Under the pieces are notes generated by a model, which was not told where the DNA came from, did not search any database, and saw only the letters and a program-made list of their open reading frames with translations. From a virus, in IMG/VR virus record IMGVR_UViG_3300031707_000010, positions 1 through 64,000 of that record: a DNA stretch of 64,000 nt; one strand, written 5' to 3'. Position numbers and translations under genes: made by a program. The first letter of the stretch is position 1; every line of letters starts with the position of its first letter. Positions 27,872-36,476 of the stretch are shown here, one piece after another.

Positions 27872-29029
27872 TTATGTTAAACCACGATTCAAATCTGTCT
27901 TGGTATGCCCACACTTAATCGTAACTGAAGGCGTACCGGCTGTTGGCTGAACACAAGTGAAGGCCATATTAGAACCAAGTACATCGTCACCTTCCAACGT
28001 ACCTGTGTTATACTTGATATACATATCTATCACAAGCGAGTTATCCGATGTAGCATCAGCATTACCCCAGAAAATCTTAAGATGTTTTGTGATACCATCT
28101 CGGAAATTCTGAATGTGTGACCAATAGTATCTCGTTTCAAGTCCAGGACCTGGAACAACCCACGGGATAACAAAAGTACCTGAAGCTTTATACTTTCCAA
28201 GTACATAAGACTGAATAGTTTCTGAATTATAAAACTTTGCTAATAAACCATTCGTGAGAGTTAATTCAAATCCCTGTAAAGCAAAGCGCGTAAGCGTAGT
28301 GCTATCTGTTAAAGTCTTGAGTCCAGAATCCGGATCGCCTGCTGTAACATAAGCATCGTCAATTAAGATGATTGCATTCTGCCATTTCAAAAATGCTTTC
28401 TTTGAAATAGAATCAGCAACAGCCGGAATACCTGTACCGTTAAAAGCTTTTGACCAAGACGCACCCATCACTTCAGCAGATAATTTAAGCGTTTCACCTT
28501 CTGCAGCACTCAACTTAACACTAGAAGGAACACATCCACGCATAAGAGCACATTCAGTAACAACTCCACCGATTTGCTGCACCTTGCCCATAAAAGCGGC
28601 AAAATAAATCATATCTATCTTTGTATAAGGAACAAAAGTAGATGTTAAAGTAGCAACACCAGATTGCGTTGAACCAGTCTGAGCAAGAAGCTGCATAAAC
28701 AAACTAACCGTATAAGCGTTTGCTTCCATCTCGGGAGCAAATTTGGCAGGTTCTGCAATCAACGCCACAAAATCTTCTTCAGTATTATCTGCAAACCCTG
28801 TAGCTTTTTCAGATTCCTTAACAGCTGAACTTGAAACTAAATCCGGTTTGTTTGTCAATAACAGCTTGAACTTACCACGAGCAGTTCCATCTCCAGCAAC
28901 ACCAATTTTAGATGGAGCAAATGTAATTGCTGAAGCATCTGTGGTCTGAAACAATGTTGGAAGACCAACATCGTTTGCGATTGTCTCGACCTGAACAGCA
29001 TATTCTCTTACCCAGCCACCTGCACCCAT
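27872..29029 (-). CDS. Major tail (tube) protein
   Basis: A 385-residue protein, Ala/Gly/Thr-rich, with alternating beta-type segments and no membrane parts. It lies between the head-tail completion genes and the chaperone pair and is followed by a terminator; both fit the main tail tube protein. The region is slightly GC-richer than its neighbours, as often in highly expressed virion genes. GGAGAATACT precedes the ATG. It is larger than simple tube proteins (150-250 residues), suggesting an extra surface domain. Confidence 0.75.
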   Translation of the reverse strand: MGAGGWVREYAVQVETIANDVGLPTLFQTTDASAITFAPSKIGVAGDGTARGKFKLLLTNKPDLVSSSAVKESEKATGFADNTEEDFVALIAEPAKFAPEMEANAYTVSLFMQLLAQTGSTQSGVATLTSTFVPYTKIDMIYFAAFMGKVQQIGGVVTECALMRGCVPSSVKLSAAEGETLKLSAEVMGASWSKAFNGTGIPAVADSISKKAFLKWQNAIILIDDAYVTAGDPDSGLKTLTDSTTLTRFALQGFELTLTNGLLAKFYNSETIQSYVLGKYKASGTFVIPWVVPGPGLETRYYWSHIQNFRDGITKHLKIFWGNADATSDNSLVIDMYIKYNTGTLEGDDVLGSNMAFTCVQPTAGTPSVTIKCGHTKTDLNRGLT

Positions 29030-29041
29030 AGTATTCTCCGT

Positions 29042-29290
29042 TTAAAATGTTTGTGTATCGTCTTTTAGTTTAACGGGAGGTACAAAACTTTTTGGTTGAG
29101 GTTTTACTTCTGTAGTAGTTTTTATGACTTCCACATATCTCTTTACTTTAGAATATTGTCCTTCTGTTAATTCTACCGCCTCTCCAGAAGATAACTTTTC
29201 CCATAAATAAGAGTGTGTTCTTAAAAATTCGATTGCATCTCTTGGAACCCAATGATTTGGGTGTTTTACTACAAGATATGTATTAGCCAT
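29042..29290 (-). CDS. Small unknown protein in the tail region
   Basis: An 82-residue soluble protein of unknown family. The first half (HPNHWVPRDAIEFLR) is helical-looking; the last 25 residues are rich in Pro and Lys. It overlaps the end of the tail-terminator-like gene by eight bases and precedes the major tail protein, so it may be a minor head-tail joining or tail-tube factor. Confidence 0.6.
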   Translation of the reverse strand: MANTYLVVKHPNHWVPRDAIEFLRTHSYLWEKLSSGEAVELTEGQYSKVKRYVEVIKTTTEVKPQPKSFVPPVKLKDDTQTF

Positions 29291-30227
29291 GTTTAAAGTC
29301 CATTAAGGATAGTTGAACAGTTGTATCACTTCTGAATACAGGAATCTCTGCCATTTCTCCTTGATACGCTCTTTCATGTAACTCAATTCCATAATCTACA
29401 CTTGATAGCATGAAGTTTTTTGCTCTTCCATCTAAAGATGGATTTTTAAAAATCCAAGTCTTTAATGTCTCTACATTCTTTAAATGGTTAAGAAAAGCAA
29501 CTTCTCGTGTAGCTAAACTTGAATATATTCTAAATATAATAGTTACATCTTCTAAATTTAAACTAGTTATTCTACTTTTATCTTCATCTGGTTCTTGAAT
29601 GAACACGCCAATAGCAGGAAAATTATCCATACTTACTGGCTTTGATTGATCTTTCCAAACTGTCTCATAATGACTAAAGGACTTACATTGAATATAAAGA
29701 AAATCTAATAAGTCTACGATATCACACTCTGCCATCTCTGCTGGAATTGTAGGATTCTCTATTGTAGTATAGCTACTAAGAGTTACAGGGAGCGAGCAAT
29801 ATTGCGTGTATTGACTTTCAACTGCGGTAGGTTCACTGAGAGTTTCTATACCAAGACTGAAATCGTAAACTTGGATTTCATCAAATGAAGTTTTTAAATT
29901 CCATCTTAAGTGTTCTATTGAAAATAAATCTGTTACTGCTAACATCCTTTTCTTAAGATTTGCTTTAACCTCTTCAACTGAATATGCTTTATCTACTATA
30001 TCAATTCTAAATAATCTATCTACTGCGAATAAGCCATTATTATACATCCTTGTTACAACTTCTGATACAGGAAGAACCATACACATTGGAAGTTCATCTC
30101 TTGTATCTACAAGGCCGGTCTTTACGGTACTAACGAGTCGTTGGGAAGTTTGAAGATTTACTTTAAGGTAATTCTTCAAAGATGCCAAGAGGTCTTCAGT
30201 TGTAACATTTTGTGCTAACTTCGGCAT
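29283..30227 (-). CDS. Tail terminator-like protein with a duplicated domain
   Basis: A 314-residue protein in the place of tail completion or terminator proteins (gpU/gp9 type), which are usually half this size. Two halves (about residues 40-155 and 195-312) follow the same plan: ELPMCMVLPV.. versus NFPAIGVFIQ.., then FRIDIV.. versus FRIYSS.., a helix, SFDEIQVYDFSLG.. versus LSSVDYGIELHE.., and a closing strand PVTLS versus VQLSL. It therefore looks like a fused tandem duplicate. GGAG precedes the ATG. A candidate promoter and a dyad lie upstream. Confidence 0.6.
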   Translation of the reverse strand: MPKLAQNVTTEDLLASLKNYLKVNLQTSQRLVSTVKTGLVDTRDELPMCMVLPVSEVVTRMYNNGLFAVDRLFRIDIVDKAYSVEEVKANLKKRMLAVTDLFSIEHLRWNLKTSFDEIQVYDFSLGIETLSEPTAVESQYTQYCSLPVTLSSYTTIENPTIPAEMAECDIVDLLDFLYIQCKSFSHYETVWKDQSKPVSMDNFPAIGVFIQEPDEDKSRITSLNLEDVTIIFRIYSSLATREVAFLNHLKNVETLKTWIFKNPSLDGRAKNFMLSSVDYGIELHERAYQGEMAEIPVFRSDTTVQLSLMDFKHG

Positions 30228-30264
30228 TACAGAACTCCACTGGTTCTGCTTGTAGTATCAAGAG

Positions 30265-30285
30265 GGATAGTTCCAACGACTATCC
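30265..30285. repeat. 7-bp dyad GGATAGT / ACTATCC in the tail-gene leader
   Basis: Perfect 7-bp arms with a 7-base loop lie directly downstream of the candidate TTGACA promoter. It could be an operator or an RNA hairpin in the leader. No T-run follows on the bottom strand, so a terminator is less likely. Confidence 0.5.
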
Positions 30286-30292
30286 TAATTAG

Positions 30293-30320
30293 AAGGTAAC
30301 AAAAGATTTTTAAATGTCAA
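30293..30320 (-). promoter_or_regulatory. Candidate promoter upstream of tail genes
   Basis: On the bottom strand TTGACA (30315-30320) is followed after 16 bases by TACCTT (30293-30298). The -35 is perfect, the -10 only partial. It lies in a 110-base gap before the tail-terminator-like gene and would drive the tail module. Confidence 0.45.
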
Positions 30321-30337
30321 GAGACAAAAGAATTTAA

Positions 30338-31012
30338 CTAACCTCTACGCATTATATAAACTCTTCGTCCACCAGGGGACAACAACTTCTGAGTGGTAGG
30401 ATTAAGAAGAATTGTTTTATTTCTTCTACTGTTAGTTACTATATAATCTGCCATACCTTTTGTAATAGCATTATAAGCCAATACAGCCACATGGTCAAAT
30501 GGTCTTGCTGGTACTTTAATAGCTTTCTTTAAATCTTTATAATAGCTAATATGAATTGTTCCCCCATCTCCTATTTTTTTATTAGAATAAGTTCTATCAT
30601 GTTCAACATGAATCCGTTTTACTGTTCCACCTTTCATAACATCCATAGCATGTGGAGCAGTAGTCCCATAAGTAAGAGTTGAATCTGTAACTCTAAAAAT
30701 AGTTCCTAACGTACCAAACAACCATCCAGCTCTAACATTTATCTTGCCAAATGGAGTAGGGTATCTACCTAATTCAGCGGGCTGTACGTTTGCTTTTGGT
30801 GCAATCTTACTTCCTGCTTTTATCTTAGCATATATAGGAGATAAAGGTTGCCACTTAGGACGACGCCCACTTACTTGAAAATTGTAAGCAACTTCTGAAT
30901 GTATAATTGGACCCGCTATATGTCTAATCATATAGCGACAATGAGCTGGTGAGGCTTTACTCGCCAGCTCTTTAAAGTATTCTTTTATATCTCCAGTTAG
31001 CGTAACTTTCAT
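30338..31012 (-). CDS. Phage virion morphogenesis / tail completion protein (Mu gpG-like)
   Basis: A 224-residue basic protein. FQVSGRRPKWQPLSPIYAKIK (about residues 45-65) matches the W-x-PLS...K core of the phage virion morphogenesis family (Mu gpG, P2 gpS), and GWLFGTLGTIFRVTD with TYGTTAPHA follow in the expected order. These proteins complete the head-tail joint. GAGGAATAA overlaps the previous stop and sets the start. It lies between the connector-like gene and the tail terminator-like gene, as expected. Confidence 0.75.
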   Translation of the reverse strand: MKVTLTGDIKEYFKELASKASPAHCRYMIRHIAGPIIHSEVAYNFQVSGRRPKWQPLSPIYAKIKAGSKIAPKANVQPAELGRYPTPFGKINVRAGWLFGTLGTIFRVTDSTLTYGTTAPHAMDVMKGGTVKRIHVEHDRTYSNKKIGDGGTIHISYYKDLKKAIKVPARPFDHVAVLAYNAITKGMADYIVTNSRRNKTILLNPTTQKLLSPGGRRVYIMRRG

Positions 31013-31783
31013 TTATTCCTCAATCACATCTCGCTCAACCCCAGTAGGTGGCGGTTGTTCATAGCCATACTCATCTATATTATAACCATGCCAAGACTCT
31101 CTTGAATCAGGAGGTCCACCTTCATCAGAATCTGCACATTCTAACTTAATATCTCCTGTAATATAAATGCGTTGGAGTAATGTATCAGCTTTACCCCCAT
31201 ACGTCTGTCTTACGGGTTGCATTGTATTTGCTTGTTCAGAAACATATCTAGCAGATAACAAGGCTTGAGCAGTTTTATACGCAGTAATTAATCTTAAAAC
31301 CTCTTCATAACATTCTATAGCAAACGTAAATTTATCCCCACTTGAAAAACTTCCTGACCAATCGGTTGTCTTAATAACCAAGAATCCATCTGCAGATGTA
31401 GTATCTGAATCTATTTTACCAGAAGTTACAGTTCCCGATTTCAAACAAGACAATTGATAATTTGTTCCATCGGTAAATAGAATTGTATATGTATCAGGAG
31501 TAATTGTAGCTAATAAACTTGTGCTATCTGTTATTGTAGGCTTTCTTAACATACAATCATTATCGGCATTACCTCTCCTAGCAATAGGATTAGTAATATA
31601 AGGACTGATGTCTAAATCTAAACCAAAATAAGGCTGTAAAGTTCTAGCTACTTCAGCCGAAAATATCTGAATGTTCTCTAACATTAACCCCAACGGTTCA
31701 CTGTACTTATCATTTTCTCTAGAATATAACTCAGGGACATTAATCTCAATATCATAAATAGTACACATCGGTGTCTGTGGCAT
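31013..31783 (-). CDS. Putative head-tail connector protein
   Basis: A 256-residue soluble protein next to the morphogenesis gene. The C-terminal tail is acidic and proline-rich (EYGYEQPPPTGVE), the middle is beta-rich, and residues about 160-190 form a helical stretch (YEEVLRLITAYKTAQALLSA). Location before tail completion genes suggests a gp6-like adaptor, but no specific family is certain. It ends directly before the next ATG. Confidence 0.5.
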   Translation of the reverse strand: MPQTPMCTIYDIEINVPELYSRENDKYSEPLGLMLENIQIFSAEVARTLQPYFGLDLDISPYITNPIARRGNADNDCMLRKPTITDSTSLLATITPDTYTILFTDGTNYQLSCLKSGTVTSGKIDSDTTSADGFLVIKTTDWSGSFSSGDKFTFAIECYEEVLRLITAYKTAQALLSARYVSEQANTMQPVRQTYGGKADTLLQRIYITGDIKLECADSDEGGPPDSRESWHGYNIDEYGYEQPPPTGVERDVIEE

Positions 31784-31786
31784 GGT

Positions 31787-32071
31787 TTAATCCTTCTTTA
31801 TATGGACATTAAATGAAATAGTTCCTACATCTCCACCGAGTGTTGTTGCATGGACTTTAATAAGATAAACATTCCCAACAGTTCCACCAGTCGTATCTAC
31901 TCTAACTTGAACAGTCTGTCCACTAATAATACGTAGAGACTGATACTCCGCTATAGGAGCTGGAGCTTCAAAGCTCACACTATTTATAGGATCTCCCTCA
32001 ACAAAACTAGGAGAAAAATTACAATCTATAGGTAGCTTATCAGATTTTGTCTGTCGATGTTCTGGTAGCAT
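31787..32071 (-). CDS. Small immunoglobulin-like virion protein, fibre-tail adaptor type
   Basis: A 94-residue beta-rich protein: SDKLPIDCNFSPSFVEGDPI, then VSFEAPAPI, TVQVRVDTTGG and a closing strand VGTISFNVHIKK. This order recalls small phage fibre-tail adaptor proteins with an Ig-like fold that often flank repeat or fibre genes. It follows the 849-residue repeat protein, with AAGGAG before its ATG. The assignment is by fold pattern and is moderate. Confidence 0.45.
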   Translation of the reverse strand: MLPEHRQTKSDKLPIDCNFSPSFVEGDPINSVSFEAPAPIAEYQSLRIISGQTVQVRVDTTGGTVGNVYLIKVHATTLGGDVGTISFNVHIKKD

Positions 32072-32080
32072 TTTGACTCC

Positions 32081-34630
32081 TTAATAAGGCACTTTAGTTC
32101 TAGATTTAAGCCGTAAAGTTGACCTAGATTCTATATCATTTACTTTACGTTTACTGCTATATAGTCTTGTTCTTTCTTGACCGTGTATTGCTAACTGTTT
32201 ACTTCCAAAAATTATAACATCTGATGGATCATAACTTGACTGTGTTCTACAGATGTCGAGCCACTCACTCATTATAACAAGATCATCTGTGGATACCGGA
32301 ACAATGAACGATGGCATAAACATCTGTATTGCTTCATTCACCAACTGAAGATCAGTGGTTTCAGCTAGCAATCCAGATATCGCTGCTTCAACTAAATCTT
32401 CTATAACCGATGAATCTTCTGTATAAGACTTAACTTTAGATATTAAAGTTTGAACAAATTCTTGAGAAGCTACAGTATCGAAAGTATCTATCTTAAGGCT
32501 TGAGATTCTAGTGCTAACTGTATCATCGACAGTATTTGTATCAAATACACTTGCTAATAACTTAGAGATTACAATCTGAAGAGTCTCAGAAACAATTTCA
32601 TTTTCTGAGGTTGTTGCTTTTATTCCAGTTATGAGTCCAGATAAAGTTTCTGCTACATTGACGGTGTCAGAAACTAAAACTGGTAAGTCTGATATATCAC
32701 CAAGTAAAGTCTCTGTTACAGTCTGTGTATCAGCAACTTGTGCATTTTGTACAGCTCCAGATGCAACAGCTTCAATGATATTTTCAGTATCAGAAGTAGA
32801 AGCTAATAATTTAGATATTATAGCTTGAACAGTTTCTTGTATTGTAATAGAATCTTCTATTAAACCTAATGAGGATGCGAAACTTGAAATTGTTTCTAAT
32901 ATTGTAATTGTTTCTGAAGTAGAAACTTTTAATCCAGAAATTAATCCAGTTAAAGTTTCTGTAATAGACTCTGTATCTTCAGTATTTACTCTAGTTTCAG
33001 ATACTCTAGTTTGAATAGTTTCTGTAACTACTTCAACCTCTTCAATAGAAATCTTAATTTGAGATACTAAACCATTTACCGTTTCTGTAATAGTCTCAGT
33101 ATCAAATATAGAAACTATTAAATTAGAAACTTTACTTATTAAGGTTTCAGATATGCTTTCATCATCATAAATAGAAGCTAATAATCCAGAAATCTTACTA
33201 TTTAAAGTCTCTGTAATTGATTCTGTATCAAAGATACTTATAACAACTGCTGATACTAATTCTAAAAGTGTTTCTGTAGCAGTTTCAGTTTCAAATATAG
33301 AAACTTTTAATGCTGAAATTATTGGAGTTAAAGTCTCTGTTATATTTTCAGTATCAGAGGTTGAACCAATGACTTTAGATATTAATATAGAAACTATCTC
33401 AGAAACATTTATAGTATCTTCAATTACAACTTCATTAGGTGGTAAATAACTAAGTAATTTATTTACTTCTTCTTGAACTGCAATAGAATCAAATATAAAT
33501 ATATCTAAAGCATTAATATCTATTTCTAACATCGCCCAAGATACTTGCATCCAAAGGGCGGTTGGAATATTAGCAGTAAGTGTTTCTGTTACTGTTATAG
33601 AATCAAATATAGAAGTAGCACAATCTCCAACATCTCCAACAAGTGTTTCAGAAATTAAATTTGTATCTGATGTCGAGGCTAATATGCCACTTATTTTTCC
33701 AGTTAAAGTTTCTGTAATTGTGTTTGTATCTTCACTACTAACTTTTATTCCACTAACTAAGCTCGTAAGCGTTTCTGTAATAGAATTTGTATCTGATGTT
33801 GAAGATAATATAACACTAACTTTACCTATTATTGTTTCGGTTACAATTGTTTCATCACTTGCTAAACAAAGTAAAGCAGTTATTTTTACTGCTAAAGCTT
33901 CCTGTACTGTAGAACCATCTTCAATACTGATTCTTAAATTTATTCTAGCATCTAAAGTTTCTGTGATACTTTCTATATCATCTATAGAAGGTTCAATTGC
34001 AGCAGCACCTGCTACAACTCTATCTAGTTGCTCAGTAATAGATGCAATATCTTCTATATTAACTTTAATTAATGATATCTTAGCATCTAATGTTTCTGTA
34101 ATACTGTTAGAATCTTCAATAGAAACTTTTAATGCTGATACTAATCCTATTAAGGTTTCTATAGCTGTACTAGAATCTTCAATAGAGACTTTTAAAGCTG
34201 ATATTAATCCTGTTAAAGTCTCAGTTATCGTAGTTGTATCTTCAACAGAGGCGTGGTGATCTCCTACAACTAAGTTTGTAAGAGTTTCTGTAATATTCTC
34301 GGTATCTGATATAGAAGGTTTGTGAGCACCAACAACTTGAGATGTTAAAGTCTCTGTAGCCGTATTAGAATCTTCTATAGCTATTTTAACTGCGGATATT
34401 CTACTATCTACAGTTTCTGTAGCTGTATTAGAATCTTCAATTGAAACTTTTAAAGCTGAAATCTTAGAAGTTAAAGTTTCTGTAATAGTACAAGTATCTG
34501 ATATAGAAACTAAATTATTTCCATTAACAGAACAAGTAAGAGCTTCTGTTACTGTACTCGATTCAAAGAGATTCGGTCCAGTATTTAAACTAGCAATAGG
34601 AGCTGACGCTATGGGATAAAACCCATTCAT
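32081..34630 (-). CDS. Giant repeat fibre protein A (about 35 repeats of 21 residues)
   Basis: An 849-residue protein. After a short N terminus (FYPIASAPIASL) about 35 degenerate repeats of 20-22 residues run to about residue 768, with consensus [FES]DT-x-[ST]-ITETLT-x-x-ISGLKVSI. The last 81 residues differ, end very basic (RSTLRLKSRTKVPY), and may anchor the protein. The regular spacing of Asp, Thr and Leu suggests a beta-solenoid rod, one turn per repeat. The start overlaps the GT gene stop (ATGA). A second, longer protein with the same repeat is at 36477-41270. A fibre, whisker or surface coat role is likely but unproven. Confidence 0.8.
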   Translation of the reverse strand: MNGFYPIASAPIASLNTGPNLFESSTVTEALTCSVNGNNLVSISDTCTITETLTSKISALKVSIEDSNTATETVDSRISAVKIAIEDSNTATETLTSQVVGAHKPSISDTENITETLTNLVVGDHHASVEDTTTITETLTGLISALKVSIEDSSTAIETLIGLVSALKVSIEDSNSITETLDAKISLIKVNIEDIASITEQLDRVVAGAAAIEPSIDDIESITETLDARINLRISIEDGSTVQEALAVKITALLCLASDETIVTETIIGKVSVILSSTSDTNSITETLTSLVSGIKVSSEDTNTITETLTGKISGILASTSDTNLISETLVGDVGDCATSIFDSITVTETLTANIPTALWMQVSWAMLEIDINALDIFIFDSIAVQEEVNKLLSYLPPNEVVIEDTINVSEIVSILISKVIGSTSDTENITETLTPIISALKVSIFETETATETLLELVSAVVISIFDTESITETLNSKISGLLASIYDDESISETLISKVSNLIVSIFDTETITETVNGLVSQIKISIEEVEVVTETIQTRVSETRVNTEDTESITETLTGLISGLKVSTSETITILETISSFASSLGLIEDSITIQETVQAIISKLLASTSDTENIIEAVASGAVQNAQVADTQTVTETLLGDISDLPVLVSDTVNVAETLSGLITGIKATTSENEIVSETLQIVISKLLASVFDTNTVDDTVSTRISSLKIDTFDTVASQEFVQTLISKVKSYTEDSSVIEDLVEAAISGLLAETTDLQLVNEAIQMFMPSFIVPVSTDDLVIMSEWLDICRTQSSYDPSDVIIFGSKQLAIHGQERTRLYSSKRKVNDIESRSTLRLKSRTKVPY
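32327..34564 (-). repeat. Coding repeat array, about 35 copies of a roughly 63-bp unit
   Basis: DNA encoding the ~21-residue repeats of protein A. Copies have diverged, so this is an old array under coding selection. Most have 63 bases, with 60- and 66-base variants. One repeat (about residues 340-380) carries an extra 17-residue insert. Confidence 0.85.
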
Positions 34631-35352
34631 GCAAGTCTCTTCATTTCTTCATGCACTTGTTGTGCGCGTTCCAAGAAATGTCTGAAAGCAGATGGAAGCA
34701 ACGCCATCGTCTTGTAGTGAGTCACTTCCGCAAGAGGATCGACAAGCAATTTGTATCCTGCCATTCGCGCTTTGCGACAAAATGAAATGTCTTCGTTCAT
34801 CACCTGCGGTTTTGTTTTGCCCGTTGGGATGATGTAGTCCAGCGTGAACCACGGAAACTCGATTCGTTCAAACACGCTGATGTGTGTCAGCATGCACCCG
34901 CTGCCTGCGGCATCCACATAGAACGGGCGTGAATCTGAGGGCGGCGTGACATTCATATACTCGCCGTTTTCCACTTCACGAAACAACATGTCCACATGGT
35001 AGTACGCACCTTCAGCCTGTTGCGGAGCTTGAGCGATATTGGAGTATACACCAAATACAATCGGTGCATTGTTTCTGTCCGCATGAACCATCAACTGCCG
35101 AAGTAAATTTGGCTGGAATGATTCATCTGTGTCCACCATCAATAGCCAATCGGCCTTGTCTCTCTGTGCAAGCTCAACGATCACGTTGCGATTTTCTTCC
35201 ACATACAAACTCGCGCTGTACTCTATCGGCAACAGGTCGTATGTCGGAGATGGTTCCGTAAGCTCGAATCTTTGCAGATCGAGCAGGGCTTTGGCAAATG
35301 CGGGATGACATGACCCGCCCACCGGAAATGCAACAAGTATTTTGGCTTTCAT
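34627..35352 (-). CDS. Glycosyltransferase-like protein between the repeat fibre genes
   Basis: A 241-residue protein started at ATG 35352, which shares ATGA with the preceding stop; an upstream in-frame start adds a cysteine-rich segment unlike the family. MKAKILVAFPVGG opens a GT-A-like fold, DWLLMVDTDESF holds DxD (D74, D76) and AAGSGCMLTHISVF plus NEDISFCRKARMAGY match the acceptor and ED regions of GT2-like phage enzymes. The gene is clearly GC-richer than its surroundings. It overlaps the start of repeat protein A, so co-expression with a Ser/Thr-rich virion protein is built in. Confidence 0.8.
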   Translation of the reverse strand: MKAKILVAFPVGGSCHPAFAKALLDLQRFELTEPSPTYDLLPIEYSASLYVEENRNVIVELAQRDKADWLLMVDTDESFQPNLLRQLMVHADRNNAPIVFGVYSNIAQAPQQAEGAYYHVDMLFREVENGEYMNVTPPSDSRPFYVDAAGSGCMLTHISVFERIEFPWFTLDYIIPTGKTKPQVMNEDISFCRKARMAGYKLLVDPLAEVTHYKTMALLPSAFRHFLERAQQVHEEMKRLA

Positions 35353-36467
35353 ATATCCATTTCCATGTATAGTTTTCCAAGAAAAATTGCAACAGCAGAT
35401 CCTGCTCCACCAGCTTGATTTTGACATTCCGCATGAGGATAGAGAATAGTTGTGCCTGTCGGCAAATTCGTTGACTTCTCTACGTTGTCCACGATTGTTG
35501 CCGGTGTTGCAACATCCACCATGCGATACGTAATCTTTGAATCTCCCGGCTTACAGAACATCATAAAATCAAACACTTCAGCAGCACCCCCAGCAGCCGT
35601 TGTTCTCCCTGTATCCGTATAGTTTGGTGTAACAGTATCCTTGTTTCCATATTGCCACACGGTCTTTCCTGTATCCTTGCAAAATCCGCAAGAATCGTTT
35701 ACTGCCGATGCGTCACCATTCATAGCGCCACTGGCACCATTCAAACCGATGAATATGCGCATGGTGCTTGTGTACGTCAAAATTCCTGCGCGTGCTGCAA
35801 AAAAGAATCCCGCATTTCGTGTTGTGGCTGCGGCGGTTGTTCTCGCACCGGACTGATTGGCTGCTGTTGTTGTCGTAGTGTATGTTGCTCTGCGCATCTT
35901 TGTCATCACATTCGTATCAGCAATCGCAGGGTGTGCTTGTGTAGCCGATACCGTCCACGAACATCCAAATGAAATAGCAGCAGTTGTACCTGCTCCCGGC
36001 AACCACAGCAATACAGAATTTCCCCACAAAGACGGTTGCGTTGCGCTATCCAATCCTGAAGGCCCAATCCAACGCGGAATTATTCTTCCCGCCAAGGACT
36101 TGGAATACATATACACGGCAGCCCCCGCAGGAGCCGCAGGGTCAGCCGTTACATGCGGCAACACCATGCGTTCTGATGTAGCCGTGATGAACACATCCTT
36201 CGTTCCTGCGGAAAGTGTTACCACATTATTGCTGTTGCTCGATGCAAGAATTGTTGTCCGCGCAAGAGCAGGCGTAGCAGAAACAAACGTGCCTATCCCC
36301 ACTTCCCATTCCGCACCGCCCTGAATGCAATAGAGGCACGTATCATTGTTCGCCATGACGGAAGCAAACGTGCGAAACCCCGTTGCGGCACCTGCAAGGG
36401 TCACATTCCCTGAGCCTTCAGTTGTCGTTGTCTCTTTTATGCGGTCTTCATTTATGAGTGATGCCAT
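35349..36467 (-). CDS. Fibre-like virion protein with an N-terminal attachment domain
   Basis: A 372-residue protein. The first 105 residues (DRIKETTTTEGSG, TGFRTFASV, AEWEVGIGTF, SAGTKDVFIT) match an N-terminal domain common at the start of phage fibre or appendage proteins. The rest is Thr/Ala-rich beta sequence with a jelly-roll-like C-terminal half. G+C is about one half by eye against one third nearby, so this gene and the next are probably recently acquired together. AGAGGATCGT precedes the ATG. Confidence 0.7.
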   Translation of the reverse strand: MASLINEDRIKETTTTEGSGNVTLAGAATGFRTFASVMANNDTCLYCIQGGAEWEVGIGTFVSATPALARTTILASSNSNNVVTLSAGTKDVFITATSERMVLPHVTADPAAPAGAAVYMYSKSLAGRIIPRWIGPSGLDSATQPSLWGNSVLLWLPGAGTTAAISFGCSWTVSATQAHPAIADTNVMTKMRRATYTTTTTAANQSGARTTAAATTRNAGFFFAARAGILTYTSTMRIFIGLNGASGAMNGDASAVNDSCGFCKDTGKTVWQYGNKDTVTPNYTDTGRTTAAGGAAEVFDFMMFCKPGDSKITYRMVDVATPATIVDNVEKSTNLPTGTTILYPHAECQNQAGGAGSAVAIFLGKLYMEMDI

Positions 36468-36476
36468 ACGATCCTC

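Noticed and set aside
33684-34259. Long top-strand frame opposite repeat protein A
   Set aside because: It is the antisense mirror of the coding repeats and has no ribosome site or plausible protein character.
35652-36324. Overlapping top-strand frames in the GC-rich island
   Set aside because: GC-rich DNA has few stops; the bottom strand encodes a recognisable attachment domain here.
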